From an uncultured Bacilli bacterium (GTDB lineage: Bacteria > Bacillota_I > Bacilli_A > RF39 > UBA660), in the NCBI GenBank assembly GCA_934149105.1, contig CAKPDP010000004.1:1-64000 (forward strand): DNA of 64,000 bases, written 5' to 3'. Below, piece by piece: positions 50,137-59,577 of this stretch; the first letter of the stretch is position 1, and every line of letters starts with the position of its first letter. The notes beneath the pieces are model-generated. The model was not told the DNA's origin. It searched no databases and was given only the letters and a program-made list of their open reading frames with translations. A program made the translations under genes and the position numbers.

Positions 50137-50691
50137 ATGGAAAAAAATATTCAAAGATGTCACTGGTGTAACTTAAATAATGAGTTATATCTTAAATATC
50201 ATGATGAAGAGTGGGGAGTACCTAATTATGAAGATGATAAATATCTCTGGGAAATGTTATTATTAGAAAGCTTTCAAGCAGGCTTATCTTGGGAATGTAT
50301 TTTAAATAAAAGAGAAAACTTTCGCCTTGCTTTTGATAATTTTGATGGTCAAAAAATAAGTACTTATTCTGAAACTAAAATTACTGAATTAATGCAAAAT
50401 AAAGCCATAATAAGAAATAAATTAAAAATAAAGTCGGCTGTTAAAAATGCTAGGATTTTTCTAAGTATTTCTAAAGACTATGGAAGTTTTTCTAACTATT
50501 TAAAAACCTTCACAGATGATAAGATAATCTATGAAAATGGCAAAACAACTTCTCCTTTATCCGATGCTATATCTAAAGATCTTTATAAAAGAGGAATGCG
50601 TTTCATAGGCAGCACTATCATTTATAGTTACTTACAAGCAATAGGGATAATTAATTCTCACGAAGAATGTTGTTATAAATATAATCGATGA
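50137..50691 (+). CDS. tag: DNA-3-methyladenine glycosylase I (Tag)
   Basis: Removes 3-methyladenine from alkylated DNA. The start RCHWCNLNNELYLKYHDEEWG carries the zinc cysteine of the family. ESFQAGLSWECILNKRENFR holds the base-pocket Glu and Trp, and RFIGSTIIYSYLQAIGIINSH with the last Cys closes the zinc site. From ATG 50137 it is 184 residues, the normal size; an in-frame ATG at 50113 lacks a ribosome site. The TGA overlaps the next gene as ATGA. It sits beside the dead ogt gene, so an alkylation-repair pair has lost one partner. Confidence 0.95.
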   Translation: MEKNIQRCHWCNLNNELYLKYHDEEWGVPNYEDDKYLWEMLLLESFQAGLSWECILNKRENFRLAFDNFDGQKISTYSETKITELMQNKAIIRNKLKIKSAVKNARIFLSISKDYGSFSNYLKTFTDDKIIYENGKTTSPLSDAISKDLYKRGMRFIGSTIIYSYLQAIGIINSHEECCYKYNR

Positions 50692-51620
50692 TAATAAATA
50701 CTGGTTGTAGAACCGACATTCCTGCTTTCTATTCTAAATGGTTTTTAAATAGAATAAAAGAAGGCTATGTCCTAGTAAGAAATCCTTATTATCAAGAAGT
50801 AGTTATAAAATATGAATTAAATCCCCGTGTTGTAGATTATTTGGAATTTTGTACTAAAAATCCTAAACCTCTGTTAGAACATCTAGATGAATTAAAAAAA
50901 TATAAACAATTTTGGTCTGTAACAATTACTCCTTACAATAAAGAAATTGAAATTAAAGTTCCTAATAAACAAGAAGTAATCCAAAGTTTTCAACGTCTTT
51001 CACAAAAGCTAGGTAGTAAATTTATGACCTGGCGTTATGATCCTATCTTTTTCTATAAAGAATATACCTTTGAAAGACATATTCAAGAATTCTCCTTAAT
51101 TGCTAAAAGCTTAAAAGGTTATACTCATATTTGTGTAATAAGTTTTTTAGATTTATATTCTAAAGTTAAAAAGAATGCTCCTAACTATAAAGTTCCTACC
51201 ATTAAAGAACAATTAGAACTATCTAAAGAATTAGTTAAAATAGCATCCGCAAACGATATGGTTATCTATGCTTGCTGCGAAAATTCTATTCTAGAGACAG
51301 TCGGAGTTAAATGTATCGGGTGTCGTAATCAAACTTTAATTGAAAAAACTTTAGGTTATAAATTAAATATTCCTAAAGTTCCTAATTTAAGAGGCAGTTG
51401 TTCTTGCGTTTTAGGAAATGATATTGGTGCCTACAACACCTGCCTTCATTTTTGCCGCTATTGTTATGCCAACGAAAGTGCCACCGCTGTTCTTAAGAAT
51501 ATTAAAAATCATGATGACAATTCTCCTTTATTAATAGGAAATATAACTTCTAATGATAAAATAGTTTCCGCTCATCAAAAATCTTTCAAAATTTCCGAAA
51601 AACAATTACAACTTTTTTAA
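50688..51620 (+). CDS. DUF1848 family protein (Cys-cluster, radical SAM-like)
   Basis: The 310-residue protein starts MIINTGCRTDIPAFYSKWFL, then VLVRNPYYQ, WSVTITPYNKEIE and MTWRYDPIFFYKEYT, all typical of DUF1848. The C-terminal third holds many cysteines, ending CLHFCRYCYANESA, a C-x3-C-x2-C pattern like that of radical SAM and spore photoproduct lyase enzymes. Function is unknown. It overlaps tag by 4 bases, which hints at DNA repair; this is inference. Confidence 0.85.
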   Translation: MIINTGCRTDIPAFYSKWFLNRIKEGYVLVRNPYYQEVVIKYELNPRVVDYLEFCTKNPKPLLEHLDELKKYKQFWSVTITPYNKEIEIKVPNKQEVIQSFQRLSQKLGSKFMTWRYDPIFFYKEYTFERHIQEFSLIAKSLKGYTHICVISFLDLYSKVKKNAPNYKVPTIKEQLELSKELVKIASANDMVIYACCENSILETVGVKCIGCRNQTLIEKTLGYKLNIPKVPNLRGSCSCVLGNDIGAYNTCLHFCRYCYANESATAVLKNIKNHDDNSPLLIGNITSNDKIVSAHQKSFKISEKQLQLF

Positions 51621-51648
51621 AAAATAATTATTATTCCCTTGACTTAGA

Positions 51649-51679
51649 GCTAACTCTAAGTGATAAAATAATCATAAAA
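51649..51679 (+). promoter_or_regulatory. MerR-type promoter with operator in the spacer, upstream of dxs
   Basis: TTGACT (51649-51654) and TAAAAT (51674-51679) have a long 19-bp spacer. A perfect inverted repeat CTTAGAG-ctaa-CTCTAAG (51653-51670) fills it. An overlong spacer with a dyad inside is the hallmark of promoters switched by MerR-family activators. A truncated MerR gene lies 2.2 kb downstream. Confidence 0.65.
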
Positions 51680-51690
51680 GGATGAGATAT

Positions 51691-53454
51691 ATGTATTTAG
51701 AAAAAATAAATAGTCCACAAGACTTAAAAAAATTAAATAATACACAATTAAAAGATTTAGCCATTGAAATAAGAAAGGCTCTTATGAATAGACTTAGTAA
51801 ACATGGTGGCCATTTTGGTCCTAATTTTGGGATGGTTGAAGCTACTATTGCTCTTCATTATGTTTTTGATACTCCAAAAGACAAAATTGTTTTTGATGTT
51901 TCCCATCAAAGCTATATTCATAAAATGCTAACTGGGAGATCAAAAGCCTATACTGATAGTAATTCTTTTGATGATGTTTCTGGATATACCAATCCTAATG
52001 AAAGTTCTTACGATTTATTTGAAATAGGTCATACTTCTACTTCTATAAGTTTAGCTTCTGGCTTAGCTGTTGCTAGAGATTTAAGAGGGGAAAAAGATAA
52101 TGTTATTGCTGTTATTGGTGATGGCTCTTTATCTGGCGGTGAAGCCCTAGAAGGTCTAGACTTTATAGGAGAAAGAACAACAAACTTTATAATAGTGGTA
52201 AATGATAATGAAATGTCGATTGCTGAAAATCATGGTGGTTTATATAAAGGCTTACAAGAGTTAAGAGAAACCAATGGTACTTCTCCTAATAATCTTTTTA
52301 AAGCCATGGGCTTAGATTATTTATACGTAAACTCTGGAAATGATATTGATGCTTTAATTGAAGCCTTTGAAAAAGTTAAAGATAGTTCTAAGCCTATTGT
52401 CGTCCATATTCACACTGAGAAAGGTCATGGATATGCCAAAGCCGTAGCCAATAAGGAAAATTGGCATTGGTGTATGCCTTTTGATGTCGAAACTGGTAAA
52501 AGTCTTGTTAGTTTTTATGGTGAAGATTATGGTAATATTACTGCTGAATTCTTACTAGACAAAATGCAAAAAGATAAAAATGTCGTTGCCATAGTTGCCG
52601 GTGTACCAAGTAATATTGGTTTTACTAAAGATAAAAGAGAACAAGCTGGATCTCAATTTATTGATGTTGGTATTGCTGAAGAACAAGCTATCGCTATGGC
52701 TTCTGGAATAGCTAAAAATGGTGGTAAACCTATCTTTGCAACTCATGCTAGTTTTATGCAAAGAACCTACGATCAACTAAGCCAAGATTTATGCATAAAC
52801 AATAATTCTGCCACTATTCTTGTAAATACTGCTTCTGTCTATGGCATGAATGACGTAACTCATCTTGGTATTTTTGATATTCCTATGATGTCCAATATTC
52901 CTAATCTTGTTTACTTAGCTCCTACTAATAAAGATGAATATTTAAAAATGTTAGACTGGAGTATTAACCAAGATAAATATCCTGTTGCCATAAGAATTCC
53001 TTGTAATGGAGTTATAAATGATAATCGAATAGGTGATTCAGATTATAGTAACTTAAATAAATATAAAATAGAAAAATCTGGAAATACTATTGCGATCTTA
53101 GCTCTAGGTGATTTTTATCAACTAGGAGAAGAAATAACTAACTATATTTCAGATAATTTAAAAATCACTCCAACCCTTATAAATCCTCGTTATATAACAG
53201 GATTAGATACAGAACTATTGGATAATTTAAAACAAAATCACAGCTTAGTATTAACCTTAGAAGATGGTATCTTAAATGGTGGCTTCGGTGAAAAAATAAG
53301 TAGTTATTATGGAGCTACTACCATGAAAGTTAAAAACTATGGTCTTAAGAAAGAGTTTATTGATAGATATCAAGTTTCTAAAATTTTAAAAGAAAATGGA
53401 ATAACTAAAGAGCAAATTTTAATAGATATAAAAAATATTTTTAATTTAAAATAA
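51691..53454 (+). CDS. dxs: 1-deoxy-D-xylulose-5-phosphate synthase (Dxs)
   Basis: Thiamine-diphosphate enzyme that makes the first intermediate of the MEP isoprenoid pathway from pyruvate and glyceraldehyde 3-phosphate. Visible are HGGHFGPNFGMVEATIAL, DVSHQSYIHKMLTG, the cofactor motif GDGSLSGGEALEG through VNDNEMSI, and the transketolase-like C-terminal half with FIDVGIAEEQAIAMASG. The 587-residue protein is a little shorter than E. coli Dxs. ATG at 51691 follows AAAGGATGA; a nearer ATG at 51682 is inside that site. The promoter looks MerR-controlled. Confidence 0.85.
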   Translation: MYLEKINSPQDLKKLNNTQLKDLAIEIRKALMNRLSKHGGHFGPNFGMVEATIALHYVFDTPKDKIVFDVSHQSYIHKMLTGRSKAYTDSNSFDDVSGYTNPNESSYDLFEIGHTSTSISLASGLAVARDLRGEKDNVIAVIGDGSLSGGEALEGLDFIGERTTNFIIVVNDNEMSIAENHGGLYKGLQELRETNGTSPNNLFKAMGLDYLYVNSGNDIDALIEAFEKVKDSSKPIVVHIHTEKGHGYAKAVANKENWHWCMPFDVETGKSLVSFYGEDYGNITAEFLLDKMQKDKNVVAIVAGVPSNIGFTKDKREQAGSQFIDVGIAEEQAIAMASGIAKNGGKPIFATHASFMQRTYDQLSQDLCINNNSATILVNTASVYGMNDVTHLGIFDIPMMSNIPNLVYLAPTNKDEYLKMLDWSINQDKYPVAIRIPCNGVINDNRIGDSDYSNLNKYKIEKSGNTIAILALGDFYQLGEEITNYISDNLKITPTLINPRYITGLDTELLDNLKQNHSLVLTLEDGILNGGFGEKISSYYGATTMKVKNYGLKKEFIDRYQVSKILKENGITKEQILIDIKNIFNLK

Positions 53455-53494
53455 AAAAGATAATGTTATAATATATTTATAGGATGTGATAACA

Positions 53495-53896
53495 ATGAAA
53501 AATTATGAAACAAAAGAAAGTTTAGAAAAATTACTAGAAAATGAAGGTTTTGTAAAAACTAATAATATTTCTGTTATTAGTGCCACTGAAACTACTTGTA
53601 CCCTTAGAATGGAGATTAAAGATAATATTAAAAATCCTTATCAAATAGTTCATGGTGGAGCCACTTTTGGTCTAGGAGACACAGTTATGGGCATGACTAC
53701 TAGAATGTTTGGAAAAAAATCCGTAACTCTTAATTCTCATATCAGCTACTTAAGACCAGGAACTGGAAAATATTTAGATGCTACTAGTGAAATTATTAAA
53801 AAAGGGAAAAACATCTGTGTTTTAAGAGCTAATATATATAATGATAGTAACATTTTAGTAGCGGTTATGGAAGGAACTTATTCTTATATAGATTAG
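53495..53896 (+). CDS. Hotdog-fold thioesterase (PaaI family)
   Basis: The 133-residue protein has the hotdog core: PYQIVHGGATFGLGDTVMGM with the typical HGG and the catalytic acidic residue, then SVTLNSHISYLRPGTGKYL and a last strand VAVMEGTYSYID. Acts on an acyl-CoA whose identity is unknown. ATG at 53495 is used; GTG at 53486 is within the AGGATGTGATAAC site. An extended -10 (TGTTATAAT) lies at 53464-53472, so it may have its own promoter. Confidence 0.8.
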   Translation: MKNYETKESLEKLLENEGFVKTNNISVISATETTCTLRMEIKDNIKNPYQIVHGGATFGLGDTVMGMTTRMFGKKSVTLNSHISYLRPGTGKYLDATSEIIKKGKNICVLRANIYNDSNILVAVMEGTYSYID

Positions 53897-53911
53897 TAAA
53901 AGTGTGATATT

Positions 53912-54070
53912 ATGACAATAAAAGAGGTAAGTGAAAAATATAATTTATCTAACGATACTTTAAGATACTATGAAAAGGTAGGACTTATAGGTCCTATCTC
54001 AAAAAATAGTAGTGGTATCAGAAATTATTATGATATACTTATCTTAGAGAGTGAGGTCCAAAATGATTGA
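53912..54070 (+). pseudogene. Truncated MerR-family regulator (DNA-binding part only)
   Basis: The 52-codon frame begins MTIKEVSEKYNLSNDTLRYY and continues EKVGLIGPISKNSSGIRNYY, a clear MerR winged helix. After RNYYD it changes to unrelated residues and stops at TGA, so the dimerisation helix and sensor domain are missing. Its last bases overlap the start of yqeK. GTGTGATAT precedes the ATG. Whether the 52-residue peptide still has a role is unknown; without the coiled coil it should not dimerise normally. Confidence 0.8.
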
Positions 54071-54638
54071 TTACCAAGATTTAGAATTAATAGCTAAGAA
54101 AAATTTATCTAAATACAGATTTAAACATTCCTTAGGCGTCGTAGAACGAGCTTTAGAATATGCCGAACACTATAACATAGATAAAAATATTGTTAAATTA
54201 GTGGCAATAGCTCACGATCTAGCTAAAGAATTATCTAAAGAAGATGTAGATAAGTATTTAAGCTCTAAAGAAGTAATATTAGACTCCATTGAAATTCAAA
54301 ACAATAATTTAGTTCATGCTAAAATAGGAGCTTATATTTGTGAAAAAGAATATGGCTTTTCTTCTGATATGGCCAATGCCATAAAATATCATACCACTGG
54401 AAGAGCTAATATGAGTACTCTTGAAAAAATCATCTTCCTAGCAGACACTACTGAAAAAAATAGAACCTATAAAGATCTAGACTATTATGTTGATTTATCT
54501 AACGATAACTTAGATAAAGCTATTTATGAAGTAACTAAATGGAGTATAAATAATTTATTAACTAAAGATGTACTCATTCATCCTGATACTATTAGTTGCT
54601 ATAATTATTATAATCCTCTAAATAAATTTAAAAATTAA
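54063..54638 (+). CDS. yqeK: YqeK-type HD-domain hydrolase (diadenosine tetraphosphatase family)
   Basis: The 191-residue protein has FKHSLGVVERALEYAEHY, AIAHDLAKELSKEDVDKYL, NNLVHAKIGAYI, IKYHTTGRANMSTLEKIIFLADTTE and KWSINNLLTK, the complete HD pattern of YqeK. Bacillus YqeK hydrolyses Ap4A symmetrically. ATG at 54063 follows GAGTGAGG; a GTG at 54051 is inside that site. In Bacilli it normally lies with nadD, yqeH and rsfS; none is here, so the gene has moved out of its usual cluster. Confidence 0.88.
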   Translation: MIDYQDLELIAKKNLSKYRFKHSLGVVERALEYAEHYNIDKNIVKLVAIAHDLAKELSKEDVDKYLSSKEVILDSIEIQNNNLVHAKIGAYICEKEYGFSSDMANAIKYHTTGRANMSTLEKIIFLADTTEKNRTYKDLDYYVDLSNDNLDKAIYEVTKWSINNLLTKDVLIHPDTISCYNYYNPLNKFKN

Positions 54639-54745
54639 TAATTTTTAATAAAATTTATAATTAATTATAAATATTACTACTTAAAATTAATAATTACATT
54701 GCATATAATGTTTTTATATAGAATAGATAAGAAAGGTGTGATAAT

Positions 54746-56512
54746 ATGCTAAAATTACTTAAAAATTTAAGTAAAAAAGAGTGGTTGTTAGTATTCATGT
54801 GCTTTATCCTGATAGTAGGGCAAGTTTGGCTAGAATTAAAAATGCCTGATTATATGTCGAAAATAACGGTCCTTGTTCAAACTGAAGGAAGTAGTATGAA
54901 AGATATCTTAATTAATGGTGGCTATATGCTTTTATGTGCTTTTGGTAGCCTAGTCTCGGCTATTATTGTAGGATATTTAACCGCCAACATCTCTGCTTCT
55001 TTCTCTAAAAAGACTAGAAAGAAAATCTTTGATAAAGTCGAAAATCTCGCTATGGAAGAAGTAAAAAAATTCTCTACTAGTAGTTTAATTACTAGAACAA
55101 CTAATGATATTACTCAAATCCAAATGTTGGTATCTATGGGCCTACAATTGATGATCAAAGCTCCAATTACTGCTATATGGGCTGTGACAAAAATTCTTAA
55201 TAAAAGTTGGCAATGGAGTGCTATCACCGGTGTTGCTATTTTAATTCTTCTAAGTGTTATCTCTATTCTTATGATAATTGTTTTACCTAGATTTAAGATC
55301 GTTCAAAAATTAACCGATAAATTAAATGGAGTAACTAGAGAAAATCTAACTGGTATTCGGGTTGTAAGAGCCTTTAATGCCGAAAAGTACCAAGAAGATA
55401 AATTTGACAAAGTAAATAATGACTTAACTGATTTACAATTATTCAATCAAAAGTCATTTGCCATTATGTCTCCTGTTATGTACTTAGTTATGTACTTTTT
55501 AACTCTATCCATCTATTTTATTGGTGCATACTTAATAAAAGATGCCTTAATGGTTGATAAATTATCTCTATTTGGAGATATGATTGTTTTCTCATCTTAT
55601 GCTATGCAAGTAATTATGGCCTTTTTAATGCTAGCCATGATCTTTATGATGGTACCTAGAGCTCAAGTCTCTGCTAACCGTATCAATGAAGTTTTAGAAA
55701 CACCACTTACCATTAAAGATGGAAAAATAAGTAATCCTAAAACTAAAGAAATTGGAACCGTTGAATTCAAAAATGTTTCCTTTAAATATGGTGATGCCGA
55801 AGAGTACTTATTAAAAAATATTTCTTTTAAAGCTAATACTGGAGAAACTGTAGCTTTTATTGGTTCCACTGGTAGTGGCAAATCAACCTTAATAAATTTA
55901 ATTCCTCGTTTCTATGATGCTACCCTAGGTGAAGTATTAGTAGATGGAATAAACGTAAAAGATTATACTCAAACCTCTCTTCATAATAAAATTGGCTATG
56001 TTCCTCAGAAAGCTGTCATGTTTAATGGAACTGTAAGTACGAATGTGGCCTATGGCGATAATGGTAAAAATAATATAACCAAAGATAAAATAAAAGAAGC
56101 TATTAAAGTAGCCCAAGCTACTGAATTCGTTGAGAAAATGGATAAAAAATATGATACCCATATTGCTCAAGGAGGAACCAATGTATCTGGTGGTCAAAAA
56201 CAAAGATTAGCAATCGCTAGAGCCGTAGCCCGCGATCCAGAAATCTATATTTTTGACGATTCTTTCTCAGCCTTAGATTATAAAACAGATTCTGTTTTAA
56301 GACATGAATTAAAAAAATATACTAAAAATGCTACCAGTATAATTGTTGCCCAAAGAATAGGAACTATCATGAATGCCGATAAAATCATTGTCTTAGACGA
56401 TGGAGAATGTGTTGGAATGGGTACACATAAAGAATTATTAAAGTCTTGTGAAGTCTATAAACAAATAGCCTTATCCCAATTATCAAAGGAGGAATTAGAA
56501 AATGGACAATAA
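54746..56512 (+). CDS. Heterodimeric ABC exporter, subunit 1
   Basis: Type IV ABC half-transporter of 588 residues: six membrane helices (about 15-330) and a nucleotide-binding domain with Walker A GSTGSGKSTL, signature NVSGGQKQRLAIARA, Walker B IYIFDDSFSALD and H-loop replaced by AQRIG. The catalytic Glu is Asp (FDDS) and the H-loop His is Gln, so this subunit provides the degenerate half of the ATP sites, as in BmrCD or TM287/288. Last 11 bases overlap subunit 2. Substrate unknown; drugs, peptides or lipids are possible. Confidence 0.93.
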   Translation: MLKLLKNLSKKEWLLVFMCFILIVGQVWLELKMPDYMSKITVLVQTEGSSMKDILINGGYMLLCAFGSLVSAIIVGYLTANISASFSKKTRKKIFDKVENLAMEEVKKFSTSSLITRTTNDITQIQMLVSMGLQLMIKAPITAIWAVTKILNKSWQWSAITGVAILILLSVISILMIIVLPRFKIVQKLTDKLNGVTRENLTGIRVVRAFNAEKYQEDKFDKVNNDLTDLQLFNQKSFAIMSPVMYLVMYFLTLSIYFIGAYLIKDALMVDKLSLFGDMIVFSSYAMQVIMAFLMLAMIFMMVPRAQVSANRINEVLETPLTIKDGKISNPKTKEIGTVEFKNVSFKYGDAEEYLLKNISFKANTGETVAFIGSTGSGKSTLINLIPRFYDATLGEVLVDGINVKDYTQTSLHNKIGYVPQKAVMFNGTVSTNVAYGDNGKNNITKDKIKEAIKVAQATEFVEKMDKKYDTHIAQGGTNVSGGQKQRLAIARAVARDPEIYIFDDSFSALDYKTDSVLRHELKKYTKNATSIIVAQRIGTIMNADKIIVLDDGECVGMGTHKELLKSCEVYKQIALSQLSKEELENGQ

Positions 56513-58862
56513 AGAAACTAAATCTACTAAACACCATGGTCCAGGAATGAATAATGTTCCCGAAAAGCCTAAAAATCTTAAAGCTTCTTTGTTAAGATTA
56601 TTCAAAGAATTAAAAAGCTTTAAAATTCTAGTTGCTATTTCCCTTTTCTTAGCGGCCTTAGGCTCTATCTTATCTATTTTTGCCCCTGATAAATTATCTG
56701 AATTAACCGATAAGATATCTGAAGGACTAATCGTAAATAAAGATAATCTTCAAGAAATAACTCAAACCGTTACTTCGGCCGTTAGTGAAGAAAAATTGCA
56801 AGAAACAATTCCTAACATTTTGACTATCGATTTATCTGAAAAAACTACTTATCAAATTCTTCTCTCACCTGATATTTCTGAAGAAGATAAAAATAGTTTT
56901 CAAAGTACACTATCAACTTTAAGTACTCCTTCTAGTAATGAAATTATGACTACTTTATCAGCCTTACCAGATAGTATCTTATCTTATATTTTGCCAAGTT
57001 CTAATTATCAAGGTCAAGATATTTCTAGCACTGATAAAATAGCTTTCTTAAAAATTATTACTACCATGAACAATAATAGTGACGAAGAAATAAATTTTCC
57101 AACTAGTATAAGTAATATTATTTTTCCAGATCTAACCGTTGATAAAACTACTATTACTGCTAGTGATCAAGTTAAATTTTTAAATTGTCTTAAGAAACTA
57201 GATGAAAATGCTACTGCCACCGATATTTATAAACAAATAGATGCTATGCCTAAAAATATCCAAAAAGTAGTAAAACCTGTCATGAACATGGACGCTATCA
57301 AAAAAATAGTAATCTTACTAGTTTGCCTTTATGTTTGTAGTGCTATATTTACCTATATAGAATCTATTGCTATGACTGACGTTGCCAACAAGTTTGCTAG
57401 AAAATTAAGAGACAATATCTCTAAAAAGATAAATAGATTACCATTAAAATATTTTGATCGTCATTCTATAGGTGATGTTCTATCTAGAGTAACCAACGAT
57501 GTCGATACTATTGCTCAATCTATGAATCAATCCTTATCCACTTTAGTAAGTTCCATAACCTTATTCATTGGAACCATTATTATGATGTTTACCACCAATT
57601 GGGTTATGGCTATAACTGCCATTGTCTCTAGTTTAATTGGATTCATTTTCATGTTCTTAATTCTTGGCAAATCTCAAAAATACTTTATCTCTAGACAAGT
57701 AGAGTTAGGTAACCTTAATGGCCATATTGAAGAAGTTTATTCTGGTCTTAATGTTGTCAAAGCTTATAATGGTAAAAAAATAAGCGATGAAAAATTTGAT
57801 CTTTATAATCAAAAAGTTTACGACGCTAATAGAAAAAGTCAATTCTTATCTGGACTTATGATGCCTATGATGAATTTTATTGGTAACTTTGGTTATGTTG
57901 CTGTTTGTATTGTTGGAGCCCTTCTAACCATGAATAACTATATTAGTTTTGGTGTTATAGTAGCCTTCATATCTTACGTTAGATTATTTACTTCTCCCTT
58001 ATCACAAATCGCTCAAGCTATGACTTCTCTTCAATCTACAGCGGCCGCTAGTGAAAGAGTCTTTGAATTTTTAGATGAACCAGAAATGAATTCACAAGAA
58101 AATATTTCTATTGTTCTAGATAAAAACCAAGTAAAAGGAGAAATAGAATTTGATAATGTTGTTTTCCAATATGACGGAAATGACACTCCAACTATTAAAG
58201 ATTTCAGTGCCAAAGCTAAACCAGGACAAAAAATTGCTATCGTAGGTCCAACTGGAGCCGGAAAAACGACGATGGTTAATCTCTTGATGAAATTCTACGA
58301 AATAAATTCTGGCGATATCAAAATTGATGGTATCTCTACTAAAGATTTAACTCGTGAAAATATTCATAGCCTCTTTACCATGGTTCTTCAAGATACTTGG
58401 CTATTTAATGGAACTATTAGAGAAAATATCGCTTATAACCGCGAGAACATTACTGATAAAGATCTTGATGAAGTTTGCAAAACAGTAGGTTTGACTCACT
58501 TTATAAAAACCTTACCTGATGGTTATGATACCATAATTTCTGATAATGATAGTGTTTCAGCGGGTCAAAGACAATTGCTAACTATAGCTCGTGGAATGAT
58601 CGATAATGCTCCTCTCTTAATTCTTGATGAAGCTACCAGTAATGTCGATACTAGAACTGAAGAACTAGTTCAACAAGCTATGGATAAATTAACCGAAGGA
58701 AGAACATCATTTATCATTGCCCACCGCTTATCGACCATAAGAAACGCTGACTTAATTCTTGTTATGAAAGATGGAAATATCATCGAAACTGGAAATCACG
58801 ATGAACTTATGAAGAAAGGAGGATTTTATGCTTCATTATATAATTCGCAATTTGAATTATAA
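56502..58862 (+). CDS. Heterodimeric ABC exporter, subunit 2 with a large extracellular insertion
   Basis: 786 residues, about 190 more than usual. The extra part lies between the first membrane helix (about 41-60) and the second (about 270-290): a Ser/Thr/Asp-rich helical domain outside the cell (EKTTYQILLSPDISEEDKNS, SNYQGQDISSTDKIAFLK). Afterwards come five helices and the nucleotide-binding domain with GPTGAGKTTM, a degenerate signature SVSAGQRQLLTIARG, intact Walker B ILDEATSNVDT and IIAHRLSTI. It supplies the catalytic Glu and His missing in subunit 1. AAGGAGG precedes the ATG inside subunit 1. Confidence 0.93.
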   Translation: MDNKETKSTKHHGPGMNNVPEKPKNLKASLLRLFKELKSFKILVAISLFLAALGSILSIFAPDKLSELTDKISEGLIVNKDNLQEITQTVTSAVSEEKLQETIPNILTIDLSEKTTYQILLSPDISEEDKNSFQSTLSTLSTPSSNEIMTTLSALPDSILSYILPSSNYQGQDISSTDKIAFLKIITTMNNNSDEEINFPTSISNIIFPDLTVDKTTITASDQVKFLNCLKKLDENATATDIYKQIDAMPKNIQKVVKPVMNMDAIKKIVILLVCLYVCSAIFTYIESIAMTDVANKFARKLRDNISKKINRLPLKYFDRHSIGDVLSRVTNDVDTIAQSMNQSLSTLVSSITLFIGTIIMMFTTNWVMAITAIVSSLIGFIFMFLILGKSQKYFISRQVELGNLNGHIEEVYSGLNVVKAYNGKKISDEKFDLYNQKVYDANRKSQFLSGLMMPMMNFIGNFGYVAVCIVGALLTMNNYISFGVIVAFISYVRLFTSPLSQIAQAMTSLQSTAAASERVFEFLDEPEMNSQENISIVLDKNQVKGEIEFDNVVFQYDGNDTPTIKDFSAKAKPGQKIAIVGPTGAGKTTMVNLLMKFYEINSGDIKIDGISTKDLTRENIHSLFTMVLQDTWLFNGTIRENIAYNRENITDKDLDEVCKTVGLTHFIKTLPDGYDTIISDNDSVSAGQRQLLTIARGMIDNAPLLILDEATSNVDTRTEELVQQAMDKLTEGRTSFIIAHRLSTIRNADLILVMKDGNIIETGNHDELMKKGGFYASLYNSQFEL

Positions 58863-58877
58863 ATAAGTAAAAACATT

Positions 58878-59495
58878 ATGAACGTAATATTAACAATAGG
58901 AAGAGAATATGGATCGGGAGGAAGATACATTGGCCAAAAAGTTGCCGAAAAATTAAACATTCCTTTCTACGATAAAGAATTAATAATGAAAGTCCATGAA
59001 AAAGGTGGTTTTGATTATCATAAATTAGAAACTTATGACGAAGTCAAAAAAAATGCTTGGACTAAAGCCCTAGATATCCTAAGCATCACTAGACAAGAAG
59101 ATGCCTATGATAGTGATACTTACCAAGTTATCATGGAAGAGACCATTAAAGAACTAGCGGCAACCCACTCCTGTGTAATTCTAGGGAGAAATTCCAATAA
59201 AATTCTCTCAGAATGTCCCAATGTCCTAAAAATATTTATTTATTCTAAAGATTTAAATTTCAAAATTCAAAGAAAAATGCAACTTGAAAATATGAACTAT
59301 GAAGAAACCTTAAAGAAATTAAAAGACATCGATAAAAAAAGAAAAGAGTACTATGAATACTATAATAAAAATAGTAAATGGGGAACTAAAAACGATTATG
59401 ATTTTTGCCTAGATTCTAGCACTTTGGGAATCGATAAAACTATTGATTTAATAGTCTATATCTATAAAAAATTTCAAGATAACTTAAAAAAGTAG
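58878..59495 (+). CDS. Cytidylate kinase-like protein
   Basis: The 205-residue P-loop protein: ILTIGREYGSGGRYIGQKVAEKL, FYDKELIMKVHEKGG, CVILGRNSNKIL and DIDKKRKEYYEYYNKNSKWG match the cytidylate kinase-like family common in Firmicutes. Substrate is not proven. It starts 15 bases after the ABC exporter without a good ribosome site. That could mean coupling to the exporter. True CMP kinase is usually a different, larger family, so this is likely a paralogue. Confidence 0.82.
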   Translation: MNVILTIGREYGSGGRYIGQKVAEKLNIPFYDKELIMKVHEKGGFDYHKLETYDEVKKNAWTKALDILSITRQEDAYDSDTYQVIMEETIKELAATHSCVILGRNSNKILSECPNVLKIFIYSKDLNFKIQRKMQLENMNYEETLKKLKDIDKKRKEYYEYYNKNSKWGTKNDYDFCLDSSTLGIDKTIDLIVYIYKKFQDNLKK

Positions 59496-59577
59496 AAGCC
59501 TAACTTTTGCTTTTTTTCTTTGGAATAATCTAACTATGTGTTATAATTAACTTACAATATAGAAAAGAGGTAAGATA

